NCBI GenBank assembly: GCA_045580305.1
Contig: JAZNNQ010000062.1
Span: forward strand, 1-58,646
Origin: RGIG7332 sp045580305
GTDB lineage: Bacteria; Bacillota; Clostridia; Oscillospirales; JAAYXM01
DNA length: 58,646 bases
Direction: 5' to 3'
The notes under the pieces were generated by a model. It was not told where the DNA came from, made no database searches, and saw nothing but the letters and a program-made list of their open reading frames with translations. The position numbers were made by a program, and so were the translations under genes. This document shows, piece after piece, positions 40,817 through 49,021 of this stretch (the stretch's first letter is position 1; every line of letters starts with the position of its first letter).

Positions 40817-42460
40817 ATGATTTCGTTAATCAAAAGATGCACACCCTGGCTTCTTCCTGTTGTTCTTGTGCTTTTTATTTTGGAAATAATCTGTCTGCCC
40901 TTCGTGGTTAAATATACCTGGCCTACCGATACTCCCTCGGCTGAGCATATACTGACCTATAAAAAGAACGAGCTTTTCTGGGATACCGCAACCGTTGTTG
41001 ATCCCTCTACCGGCGCGGCAAAGCTCAACTTCTTTGAGGAAGTTTATGAGGAGCACGACCCGGCGGAGATTACCGCAGATAGTGATAACGGCGACAAAAT
41101 CATCGCGCCCGGTCTTTCTAAGGACACCATTGTTCGTCTTTACAACTCACGAATTACATCTATCTCCTACTGGGCGGCGCTTTACTACAAGAAATCTACC
41201 GATGAACTTCCCATAGTTCCGGATATGGATGCAGAAAATACTTTTGGTGACATTACAAGTGGATTTACCCTTCCCACCGAGATCACGGAGCAGGGTTTCA
41301 CCCTACTCCGTGCTTATCACGGCTATGTGGACGGACAGCAGAAGTCCGACCTTACCGTTAAGTGGGAATGGCCCTTTGAAGATCCCTCTGATATTGCAGG
41401 ACGCGACGCAATTGACACCGATCTCGGCGACCGCGCTGCAAACGGCGATTTTGAAGACATCGAAGTTGGTCTTTATGTTTACATCGAGGACTACGCTACC
41501 GGCGGTACCGGCAGTGGCGGCGGTGGCGGTGGTACTACCAAGCCCGACGAGCCCGATACTCCGCCCATTGACCCGGATGCACCCGTTACTCCCCCGGTAT
41601 ATGACGATGACGATGTTATAATCACACATCCCGACGGCTCTATCACATATCCCGATGACAAGGTTGAAAATGATGATGGCTCCGTTACATACCCCGACGG
41701 CACTGTAATTGCACCTGATGGTACGATTACCCATCCCGACGGTACGGTTACCGAGCCGGGTAGCGGCACCAACGCGGGTAGCGGTACGATAATCTACCCC
41801 GACGGTACGGTTGTACATAAGCCGGGTGAGAATAAGTTCCCCAACGCAACTGTTACCTCTCCTTCCGGCGATATCACCTTCCCCCAGGGCATTGTGCAGC
41901 ACCCCTCCGGTGTTATCACCTATCCCGACGGAACGGTTTTATACCCTGATGGTATGATCAAGTACCCGAATGGCACCTTCTCCAAGCCTACCGGCTCTAC
42001 AACCACAAAGCACGGTACGGTTTTATATCCCGACGGTGCAATGCTCCATCCGTGGAATGATCCGATCTATCCCAAGGCTGAGATCCTGCATCCCAATGGT
42101 GCTTTGAGTAAGCCTCTGGGCGGTCTTATCTACGGCGGCGGTGTTATGGTTTACGCTGACGGTACGGTTTTATATCCCGACGGCATCATAAGACACCCCG
42201 ACGGTACATATGTATATCCCACCAACTTAAAATACAACCCCGACGGTAGTATTGTTTACCCCGACGGCACGATAGTTTATCCCTTAGGCAAAGACGGCAA
42301 GGATAAGCCTGCTGTTATTACGCCCAGTGGCGGTACGCCCGATACCGGCGATACTTCCAATATGGCACTTTACGGCTCGCTTATCATTATAACGCTCATC
42401 GTTCTTATCCTTCTCTTTGTGGAGAAGAAAATCGAGGAGCGCAGGAGAAAAAACAAATGA
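40817..42460 (+). CDS. Wall-anchored TasA-like protein with YPDG-repeat stalk and PxTG sorting signal
   Basis: 547 residues. N-terminal membrane segment (about 10-32), then a TasA/CalY-like domain (about 38-235: KKNELFWDTATVVDPSTG, IIAPGLSKDTIVRLYNS). A Gly-rich and Pro/Asp-rich linker (about 232-262) leads to a repeat region (about 271-490) built of short units such as THPDGSITYPD, VTYPDGTVIAP, VLYPDGMIKYP. The C-terminus has TPDTG (507-511), a hydrophobic stretch and KKIEERRRKNK, a cell-wall sorting signal. A sortase is coded two genes later. I read it as the wall base or scaffold of the fibres. GGAGG lies 11 nt before ATG. It overlaps the second peptidase gene (ATGA). Confidence 0.88.
   Translation: MISLIKRCTPWLLPVVLVLFILEIICLPFVVKYTWPTDTPSAEHILTYKKNELFWDTATVVDPSTGAAKLNFFEEVYEEHDPAEITADSDNGDKIIAPGLSKDTIVRLYNSRITSISYWAALYYKKSTDELPIVPDMDAENTFGDITSGFTLPTEITEQGFTLLRAYHGYVDGQQKSDLTVKWEWPFEDPSDIAGRDAIDTDLGDRAANGDFEDIEVGLYVYIEDYATGGTGSGGGGGGTTKPDEPDTPPIDPDAPVTPPVYDDDDVIITHPDGSITYPDDKVENDDGSVTYPDGTVIAPDGTITHPDGTVTEPGSGTNAGSGTIIYPDGTVVHKPGENKFPNATVTSPSGDITFPQGIVQHPSGVITYPDGTVLYPDGMIKYPNGTFSKPTGSTTTKHGTVLYPDGAMLHPWNDPIYPKAEILHPNGALSKPLGGLIYGGGVMVYADGTVLYPDGIIRHPDGTYVYPTNLKYNPDGSIVYPDGTIVYPLGKDGKDKPAVITPSGGTPDTGDTSNMALYGSLIIITLIVLILLFVEKKIEERRRKNK
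41627..42285 (+). repeat. Protein-level YPDG repeats in the anchor gene
   Basis: Codons for Y/H-P-D/N-G-T/S-hydrophobic units repeat about 20 times with varied spacing of 8-12 residues. The DNA motif CCCGACGG or near variants recurs throughout. The pattern is degenerate, so the repeats are old and under selection for shape rather than recent copies. It probably forms an extended beta stalk. Confidence 0.85.
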
Positions 42461-42972
42461 AGGTTTTAAAAATTTGCGGTAAGGTTTTAACCACGATTAT
42501 AACCGTTCTTTTGGTGCTTGTTATAATCTTCAATGTAACCAACCTTATTATGCGAAAAACATCGGACGAGATACACCCGCGTCTTTTCGGCTTCTCCTCC
42601 GCGGTTATCATTTCCGGCAGTATGGAGCCGGCGATCAATGTGAACGACCTGGTTATCTACAAGGAAAAGGATGAGTACTCGGTCGGAGATGTGGTAATTT
42701 TTGAAAATTTCGGCGGTGAAAGCCTTACTACTCACAGAATTGTCGGCGTTGCCGAGGATGGCTTTATAACACGCGGTGATGCCAACAACACCGAGGATAT
42801 GTTCCATGTGCCCGCTGATAAAATTTACGGCGCGGCATACTTAACTATCCCCAAGGTAGGTGTGGTTTCCGAGTTTATGATGAAGCCTGTCGGTATGCTG
42901 TTTTTGGTGCTGCTTGGCTTTGCCATAATCGCCCTTCCCGCACTTTTCGGCGGCAAAAAAGACGAAGAGTAA
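42457..42972 (+). CDS. SipW-type signal peptidase I (S26B), copy 2
   Basis: 171 residues. N-terminal helix (about 8-30), serine motif VIISGSMEPAI (Ser55), SVGDVVIFENF, TTHRIVGV with His93 as the base, TRGDANNTED and a C-terminal helix (about 148-163) with KKDEE at the end. It has the classical SGSMEP box, unlike the SQSMSG of copy 1, so the two peptidases are distinct. It lies between the anchor and the sortase, so it may serve the anchor protein. ATG overlaps the anchor stop by 4 nt; sortase starts 4 bp after it. Confidence 0.93.
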   Translation: MKVLKICGKVLTTIITVLLVLVIIFNVTNLIMRKTSDEIHPRLFGFSSAVIISGSMEPAINVNDLVIYKEKDEYSVGDVVIFENFGGESLTTHRIVGVAEDGFITRGDANNTEDMFHVPADKIYGAAYLTIPKVGVVSEFMMKPVGMLFLVLLGFAIIALPALFGGKKDEE

Positions 42973-42975
42973 ATT

Positions 42976-43689
42976 ATGAAAAAAGCTATTCGGACAATTA
43001 TTTTTATAGCGGCGCTTATTGTTCTGCTTTTTTCCTCGTATAAGGTCATTGACTATTATTTGCAGGAAAATGCGAGCCAAACCCTTATCGGCGAGCTTAC
43101 AGAGGAGCATATAAGCACCACCGATACCCTGCCCGATATTGATATAAGCGGAGTTATCGATACTTATCCCGATGTGGTCTGCTGGCTTTATCAGCACGGC
43201 ACCAACATAAACTATCCGGTGGTACAAAGCGAGGATAACGAGTATTATCTGCGCCGTCTGCTTGACGGCTCACATAATATGAACGGTACGCTGTTTATGG
43301 ACTGGCGCAACTCACCCGATTTTTCAGACTATGTAACGATGATTTACGGTCACAATATGAAAAACGGCGAGATGTTTGCCACCTTCCCCGAGTATGCTGA
43401 GCAGAGTTATTACGAGAAAAACCCGGAAATGTATCTCTACACACCCGACGGCAACTATAAAATCCGCTTATTTGCCGGCTTTTTAACAGATGATACCGAT
43501 GAAATTTACTCTTTTGCCGAGAATTTACTCGGTGCGGAGCAAATATTCGACTATGCCGCTTCAAAAAGCGCCTTTAAGTCGGGAATAGATACCTATAACG
43601 GCGAAAAACTGGTGATACTTTCCACCTGCTCATATGAAAAGCGCAACTCGCGGTTTGTTTTGGCGGGAATTCTTGAGAAATTACCCTGA
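42976..43689 (+). CDS. srtB: Class B sortase
   Basis: 237 residues. One N-terminal membrane helix (about 5-22), then the sortase B fold: VVCWLYQHGTNINYPVVQ, MIYGHNMKNGEMF with catalytic His126, VILSTCSYE with the nucleophile Cys218, and NSRFVL with Arg226. Sortases of this class link proteins to peptidoglycan or, in some systems, to pilins. Its likely substrate is the TPDTG protein two genes upstream. The start ATG is four nt after the peptidase stop, with a weak site inside it, so translation is probably coupled. Confidence 0.93.
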   Translation: MKKAIRTIIFIAALIVLLFSSYKVIDYYLQENASQTLIGELTEEHISTTDTLPDIDISGVIDTYPDVVCWLYQHGTNINYPVVQSEDNEYYLRRLLDGSHNMNGTLFMDWRNSPDFSDYVTMIYGHNMKNGEMFATFPEYAEQSYYEKNPEMYLYTPDGNYKIRLFAGFLTDDTDEIYSFAENLLGAEQIFDYAASKSAFKSGIDTYNGEKLVILSTCSYEKRNSRFVLAGILEKLP

Positions 43690-43756
43690 TTTCTTGATTT
43701 CACACCTAAAAAGTTCTATAATTTTAGTATAAATTATTGGGATAGTATCCCACGGG

Positions 43757-43848
43757 GATGTCCCGAAGGGACAGGGGGATTGAAAAACTCCCCCGTATAT
43801 CCCTCCACCACCTAACGGTGGTCCCCCTCCCTTGAGGTAAGGGAGGCT
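43757..43848. repeat. 92-bp structured dispersed repeat, copy B
   Basis: The partner of 39434-39525, same length. It begins with TGTCCCGAAGGGACA, a clean hairpin that is imperfect in copy A, and has the stem ACCACC/GGTGGT and CCTCCCTT/AAGGGAGG. Both copies lie between genes of the same fibre locus. Confidence 0.8.
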
Positions 43849-43881
43849 AAAACTACACTATTTTTTAAGGAGGTAAAAGTT

Positions 43882-44589
43882 ATGGATAACAATAAAAAGA
43901 AAAAAGTCCGTGCTGTGCCCCCTTATATGATTTTGGTCTATTTATTGGTAGCGTCCTTCGTGCTGACAGGTGTTTCCTTCGCGAAATACGGCACTACGAC
44001 CACCGCGGAAGACGCCGCCGCCTCTGCGCAGTTCAAGGTTGAGCTTGCCGGTGTGCAGAGCGATAAGGAAATCGAGCTCTATCTGGCAGACGACGGCAGT
44101 GAGGTGAAGGCGAATTTCCAATTCAGCGTCACCAGTTATTCCGAAGTTCCGGTCACCTACGACATTTATGTGACTACACAGGACGGCGAGCCGATTCTCC
44201 CCTTCGGTACCGAGATGTACTTAACACCGATTGATGCCGACTCTGACAGCGCGGAAGAAAAACTCGCTTCTGCCAAGGCGGGTAACAAAACTTATGAACT
44301 GGGTACTCATACCCACCGTCCAAACGTATTGCAACAGCATAAGTTCACAGGTTGCGGTATTGCTCCCGCCGGAGTTCATACACAGCTTTATAACTTAAAT
44401 TTCCACTACGCTACAATAGGTAACATAACAAATAGCGGTGAGTATAAGACCTCAAGCCTTGTTTCTACGATTTACGAGGACATTGTGATCGAAGTTGTCG
44501 CTCGTGACGCTCGTGATGCTGCTACCAATAATGATTATCTGTTGGATGAGACAGACTACACCACACCGTACACACCTGATAACCCGTAA
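43882..44589 (+). CDS. SipW-dependent signal protein, TasA/CalY-like, copy 3
   Basis: 235 residues. A basic N-terminus (DNNKKKKVRAVPPY), a hydrophobic segment and GVSFAKYGTTTTAEDAAASA mark a SipW-type signal. The mature part has the beta-rich pattern of the family (FQFSVTSYSEVPVTYDIYV, TGCGIAPAGVHTQLYNLNFH) but lacks the VAPGT box of the others and ends with YTTPYTPDNP. It may be a minor or capping subunit. GGAGG lies eight nt before the ATG. The BspA-like gene follows after about 30 bp, so these two are co-transcribed. Confidence 0.8.
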   Translation: MDNNKKKKVRAVPPYMILVYLLVASFVLTGVSFAKYGTTTTAEDAAASAQFKVELAGVQSDKEIELYLADDGSEVKANFQFSVTSYSEVPVTYDIYVTTQDGEPILPFGTEMYLTPIDADSDSAEEKLASAKAGNKTYELGTHTHRPNVLQQHKFTGCGIAPAGVHTQLYNLNFHYATIGNITNSGEYKTSSLVSTIYEDIVIEVVARDARDAATNNDYLLDETDYTTPYTPDNP

Positions 44590-44621
44590 GCTTTAGATTT
44601 TAACGAAAGGAGGAGTTTTTG

Positions 44622-47600
44622 ATGTTCAAAAAGTTATCCAAAAGCGCACTGGCGCAGATTATTATCGCAAGTGTGGCTATGCTGGTCACCTTTGCAATTA
44701 CTTTGACACTGGGCTCTTCCTTAGCTGCATATACAAAGGATTTAGGTAATATTGCAACTATTGACCTGCTTATTATGAACCCGGAGAAAAGCATTACGCT
44801 CTGTTCCGGTGTTAAACTGCGCGACAGTGTTTTCTATCAGGCACCTTTTAAGGAGGCAGAAACAATTGTCTTCGGTTGCTGGAACGATTATTATGACGAG
44901 GTAGCAGACGGCACCTCCACAACCCTGCAGTCCTATATCAAAACCGCCGACGCTATGATCGCTGCCGGCACCGCGAAGAGCGTATCCATACAAGGTAACT
45001 CTAAAAACGCTATGGCGTTCTATAATAGTAATAGCAAGACAACCTATGTTCTTTCTATGTCCGACTACACCTTATACGCGCATCCCTCGTGTGATCGAAT
45101 GTTCTATTATGGTAACGAGACGTGGGTCGAGGAAAACGGCTCACAGTGGAACACCTCACTTAAAAAGATCGTCTTTTCAGACAAGTTTGACACAAGTAAT
45201 GCAACCACTTTCCACACATTCATCAGCCGTTGTGAGAACCTTACAACAATTGAGGGTCTTAACAATTTTGACACTTCAAACGTCACCGATATGACCCAGA
45301 TGTTCTACTACTTACCGGCGCTCACCAGTCTTGACTTAACAAGCTTTGACACTTCGAATGTCACCTGTATGCACGGTATGTTCGTATCTCTTCATGCAAT
45401 AACCTCACTTGATCTTTCATCCTTCAGTAACGAAAGTCTCTTGTATATCGGTCAGTTTATATCCGCCCAGAACCTTAAAACAATATACGTAAGTGAGAAG
45501 TGGATTGATAAAGCATACCCTACTGCTGACACCGAATATACCGGCGAAGAACAGAATATGGCGTATTATAATACCACCACCTTCCCCGACCCGGAGGATT
45601 TCGACCCGATTTTTGAGGGAACTCACAACGGCACCTCTTACGGCAATGCAAAAGTCTATGACCCGGACAATTACCAGTCTTCCATTTATGCTAACTGGGA
45701 ATGGGGCTACTTCACCTTAAAAAGCGGCCACGCGGCTCACTTTACACTGGTTGACGGAACCACATTCCGCAACCGTCTCCGTAAGGACATTGTCAACAAA
45801 ACCGGCTCCTCCTCTTATAATGCAAAGCAGATTGTTCTTGGAACCTGGTATGACTATGCAGGCCTTGTGCGTCCCGACCTTGGAAACTTAGCACGCCAGC
45901 ATAGATATTTCGAGGAAACCCCCGGCGATAGCTATGGCAGTTGGACCGACGGTTCAATGGATGTAAACGGTGAGGGTACGATAAAGATGTTCTGGAAAGC
46001 GGATACACAGGTTCTATACATTCTTTCCAGTTCTCATAGCTATATCCATTTTAACGCAGACAGCAGCTATATGTTCCAGCTTGGTACGACTCATTCCAGC
46101 TATCCGGCAGGTACGGAAGGCGGCCAAAACGAAACCGTTACAAATATTCATTTCCACCGTCGTGTAGATGCTACCAATGTTACCAACGCCCGCAATATGT
46201 TCCAGTATTGTAACGCTAATCCTTTCTCAATTACTCAGTATAAAAACTCAAGCGGCGCTTATTACAGTAACATATTTGCCAGTATGAAAAAAGTTACCGA
46301 TGTGCGCTATATGTTCCAGTACAGCCGCTATTTATCAGAAGTTCAAGGCCTTGAGGGCTTTGTGGGGTCAAAGGTTACTCATGCCGCCTATATGTTCCAT
46401 GTTTGTATGGCAATAACCTCTCTTGACCTTTCATCCTTTGATACAAGTTCGCTTAGCAGTTGGGACTATATGTTCTGCTATATGCCCGAGGTTACCAGAA
46501 TTTATGTGGGTAGCGCGTGGAATGCACAGAATAAAACTGCGGTAGGTGTATTCTGCAACACTCCTAAACTTATAGGTAACGACGGCAATATAAACTGTCC
46601 CGGTACAGACATTTATTATGACAACACATATGCCCACTACGGCGACGGCGGTGCACTCACTTTAAATGCATCTGTAGCATCCCTTGCTATGGAAGATCTC
46701 TTTAATCTTCCCGAGGGCGCGGTTACAGGCCTTGATTTGGGACTTGCGCCTAATATGGTAATCTCTATGCCCTCAAGCGGTGTTATCAATAACATAATCG
46801 CTATTGCAGAGGATAACACTCCGAAGAACTACGCTCTTGACAGCTTTATGTTCTATAATGAGGATATGGGTATTACTCAGCAGGTAGATGTTGATAATAT
46901 CACCGCATTTTTAGAGTCTTGCTATGAATATGGTGATGAATTAGAGCTTCTCATTACCCCTGTTTATATGCCCAGCGAGGAAACCGAGGATGAGCGCGTA
47001 TTCGAGCTTTCCGAGGGTTATATCTGTGGTCTTGATGTTGGTTTAGAACCTGATTTGATCGAAGAGCCGCTTGATATGGGTGGAATTTTCGATCTGTTAA
47101 ACAAGGCTGAGGAAAATGTTCCCGAGGGTTATCTCCTTGATACCTTTATGCTCTATAACGATTATCAGTACAAGGAGCTTTACATCGAGGATGCAGAGGA
47201 TTTCTTGAACGCATATTTCTCCAATGCTTCCGCAGATCCGCTTTATGCAACTCCTGTATATATGCCCGACCCGGACTATGTTCCCCCTGTGGAAGAAACT
47301 CCCACCGAGGGTGACACCACCGAAGGTGATAACACTACCGAAGGTGATAACACTACCGAGGGTGATAACACTACCGAGGGTGGTAGCACCACCGAAAGCG
47401 ACACCACCACTGAGGGTGATAACACAACTGAAACTCCCGTTGAGACGCCCGATGACTCCCCTGCCGAAGCTCCTTCCGTTGATTCCGGAAGTGACAGTAG
47501 TGATATATCAAGCGGTGACACCGGTTCAAGTGATACCGGTGCAAACGATGCGGGTAGTTCCAATAACGGTTCTACCGACGCAGGTAGCACCGATAGCGGC

Positions 47601-47708
47601 AGTGAGTCCGGCGGAGATGCGGCTCCCTTACTCCTTAACTTGTCCGCTATTTGGACACCACTCAGAAGATTTTTTACGCTTCTCTTCGGTAACATAACCG
47701 TATTATAA
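44622..47708 (+). CDS. BspA-like (DUF285) surface protein with SipW-type leader
   Basis: 1028 residues. After a membrane segment (FAITLTLGSSLAAYTKDLGN) comes a SipW-like leader end. Two blocks of DUF285/BspA leucine-rich repeats follow (NNFDTSNVTDMTQMFYYLPA and LTSLDLTSFDTSNVTCM around 220-270; AITSLDLSSFDTSSLSSWDY around 605-625), then an acidic region with three LxxGL-like modules (around 690-880), a Thr/Glu-Gly tail (TTEGDN repeats, then SGDTGSSDTG) and a hydrophobic C-terminus (FFTLLFGNITVL). No LPxTG. BspA-like proteins mediate adhesion. The ATG at 44622 is six nt after AGGAG; a TTG precedes it. Confidence 0.85.
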   Translation: MFKKLSKSALAQIIIASVAMLVTFAITLTLGSSLAAYTKDLGNIATIDLLIMNPEKSITLCSGVKLRDSVFYQAPFKEAETIVFGCWNDYYDEVADGTSTTLQSYIKTADAMIAAGTAKSVSIQGNSKNAMAFYNSNSKTTYVLSMSDYTLYAHPSCDRMFYYGNETWVEENGSQWNTSLKKIVFSDKFDTSNATTFHTFISRCENLTTIEGLNNFDTSNVTDMTQMFYYLPALTSLDLTSFDTSNVTCMHGMFVSLHAITSLDLSSFSNESLLYIGQFISAQNLKTIYVSEKWIDKAYPTADTEYTGEEQNMAYYNTTTFPDPEDFDPIFEGTHNGTSYGNAKVYDPDNYQSSIYANWEWGYFTLKSGHAAHFTLVDGTTFRNRLRKDIVNKTGSSSYNAKQIVLGTWYDYAGLVRPDLGNLARQHRYFEETPGDSYGSWTDGSMDVNGEGTIKMFWKADTQVLYILSSSHSYIHFNADSSYMFQLGTTHSSYPAGTEGGQNETVTNIHFHRRVDATNVTNARNMFQYCNANPFSITQYKNSSGAYYSNIFASMKKVTDVRYMFQYSRYLSEVQGLEGFVGSKVTHAAYMFHVCMAITSLDLSSFDTSSLSSWDYMFCYMPEVTRIYVGSAWNAQNKTAVGVFCNTPKLIGNDGNINCPGTDIYYDNTYAHYGDGGALTLNASVASLAMEDLFNLPEGAVTGLDLGLAPNMVISMPSSGVINNIIAIAEDNTPKNYALDSFMFYNEDMGITQQVDVDNITAFLESCYEYGDELELLITPVYMPSEETEDERVFELSEGYICGLDVGLEPDLIEEPLDMGGIFDLLNKAEENVPEGYLLDTFMLYNDYQYKELYIEDAEDFLNAYFSNASADPLYATPVYMPDPDYVPPVEETPTEGDTTEGDNTTEGDNTTEGDNTTEGGSTTESDTTTEGDNTTETPVETPDDSPAEAPSVDSGSDSSDISSGDTGSSDTGANDAGSSNNGSTDAGSTDSGSESGGDAAPLLLNLSAIWTPLRRFFTLLFGNITVL
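47303..47430 (+). repeat. 18-bp tandem repeats coding TTEGDN
   Basis: The six-codon unit for TTEGDN occurs three times in near-identical form (ACTACCGAAGGTGATAAC type), bordered by degenerate copies (TTEGGS, TTESDT). This forms a low-complexity linker before the C-terminus. Such repeats can vary in number between strains. Confidence 0.8.
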
Positions 47709-47714
47709 AGAAAC

Positions 47715-47747
47715 AAAGGCATATCAAACAATGTTTGATATGCCTTT
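47715..47747 (+). terminator. Terminator at the end of the fibre locus
   Basis: A 15-bp stem AAAGGCATATCAAAC / GTTTGATATGCCTTT followed by a T-rich run, just past the BspA-like gene stop. Confidence 0.85.
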
Positions 47748-47774
47748 TAAATTTTTATACCTTCGGCAATAATA

Positions 47775-47803
47775 TTGACGAGATGCGAATTTTTCGATAT
47801 AAT
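47775..47803 (+). promoter_or_regulatory. Sigma-A promoter of fprA
   Basis: TTGACG (47775-47780) and TATAAT (47798-47803) with a 17-bp spacer, about 33 bp before the fprA start. Confidence 0.85.
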
Positions 47804-47836
47804 TTACTTAATTTGATGACAAGGAGACACTTTAAA

Positions 47837-48985
47837 ATGACTAAAAATGATATTATCTATATCGGCGTAAATGACTATGATATCGATCTTTTTGAGGGTC
47901 AGTACGATGTGCCAAACGGTATGGCGTACAACTCTTATGTTATTTTAGATGAAAAGGTAGCTGTTATGGACACGGTCGATGCCCGCTTTGCTGATGTGTG
48001 GCTCTCCAACCTTGAAAACGCGCTGGGTGGCAAAGCTCCCGACTATCTTATAGTTCAGCATATGGAGCCTGATCACTCGGGAAGTATTACTCATTTTATT
48101 GAGAAGTACCCGAGCGCTAAAATTGTAGCAAGTGCTAAGGCTTTTGTTATGATGAAGCAGTTTTTCGCACTGGATCTTGGCGACAAGGCAATCACCGTTG
48201 CCGAAGGCTCTTCTCTCGAGCTTGGTAAGCACACCTTGAACTTCGTTACCGCGCCTATGGTGCACTGGCCCGAGGTTATTATGACCTACGACAGCGCGGA
48301 TAAAATTTTATTCTCCGCTGATGCTTTCGGTAAATTCGGTGCGCTGGATACTGATGAAGACTGGGCTTGCGAGGCTCGCCGCTACTACTTCGGTATCGTC
48401 GGTAAATACGGCGCGCAGGCGCAGGCGGTACTCAAAAAGGCATCCGCTCTTGAAATTGAGACCATCTGCCCGCTCCACGGCCCTGTATTAAGCGAAAACT
48501 TAGGCTATTACCTCAATTTATATAATATCTGGACAAGCTACGGTGTTGAGAGTGAGGGTGTCGCTATCGCCTACGCTTCCATCTACGGCAACACCAAAAA
48601 AGCCGCTGAAATGTTAAAGGATGAGCTCCTTAAGCTTGGCTGTCCCAAGGTTGCCATAATGGATTTAGCAAGAGATGACTGGGCTGAATGTGTTGAGGAT
48701 GCTTTCCGCTATGGAAAATTAGTTCTTGCAAGCATCACCTATAACAACTGTGTGCTCCACTATATGTCCACCTTTATAAATAACTTAGTTGAGCGCGGAT
48801 ATAAAAACCGCACCATCGGCTTTATTGAAAACGGTTCCTGGGCACCCAATGCAGCAAAGGTAATGCGTGGTATGCTCGAAGGCTTAAAGGATATAACCTT
48901 TACCGAAAACAATGTAAAGATCCTCTCCGCCGTTAATGACGAAAACATCGAGCAGATCAAGGCTTTAGCAAAAGAGCTTGCGTAA
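47837..48985 (+). CDS. FprA-type flavodiiron protein
   Basis: 382 residues. Residues 1-245 are a metallo-beta-lactamase-like di-iron domain with the ligand motif QHMEPDHSGSI, then APMVHWPEVIMTY and CPLHGPVL; residues 250-382 are a flavodoxin domain with YASIYGNTKKAAE. Such enzymes reduce oxygen or nitric oxide to water or nitrous oxide and help anaerobes survive brief oxygen exposure. The ATG at 47837 follows AAGGAG by 10 nt; the open frame starts 34 codons earlier without a site. Single-gene unit between a promoter and a terminator. Confidence 0.95.
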   Translation: MTKNDIIYIGVNDYDIDLFEGQYDVPNGMAYNSYVILDEKVAVMDTVDARFADVWLSNLENALGGKAPDYLIVQHMEPDHSGSITHFIEKYPSAKIVASAKAFVMMKQFFALDLGDKAITVAEGSSLELGKHTLNFVTAPMVHWPEVIMTYDSADKILFSADAFGKFGALDTDEDWACEARRYYFGIVGKYGAQAQAVLKKASALEIETICPLHGPVLSENLGYYLNLYNIWTSYGVESEGVAIAYASIYGNTKKAAEMLKDELLKLGCPKVAIMDLARDDWAECVEDAFRYGKLVLASITYNNCVLHYMSTFINNLVERGYKNRTIGFIENGSWAPNAAKVMRGMLEGLKDITFTENNVKILSAVNDENIEQIKALAKELA

Positions 48986-48987
48986 TA

Positions 48988-49018
48988 AAAAAGCACCGTG
49001 AAATTCACGGTGCTTTTT
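48988..49018. terminator. Bidirectional terminator between fprA and the amidohydrolase gene
   Basis: AAAAAGCACCGTGAA and its complement form a long stem just past the fprA stop; it also lies just past the end of the convergent minus-strand gene. Confidence 0.85.
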
Positions 49019-49021
49019 CTA

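Noticed and set aside
41303..41902. 199-codon open frame on the minus strand
   Set aside because: Shadow of the repeat-rich anchor gene; its own repeats are the reverse complement of the YPDG codons.
41627..42285. Repeats that could be taken for a CRISPR array
   Set aside because: The repeats are degenerate, in frame and coding (YPDG units), with no constant-length spacers and no cas genes nearby.
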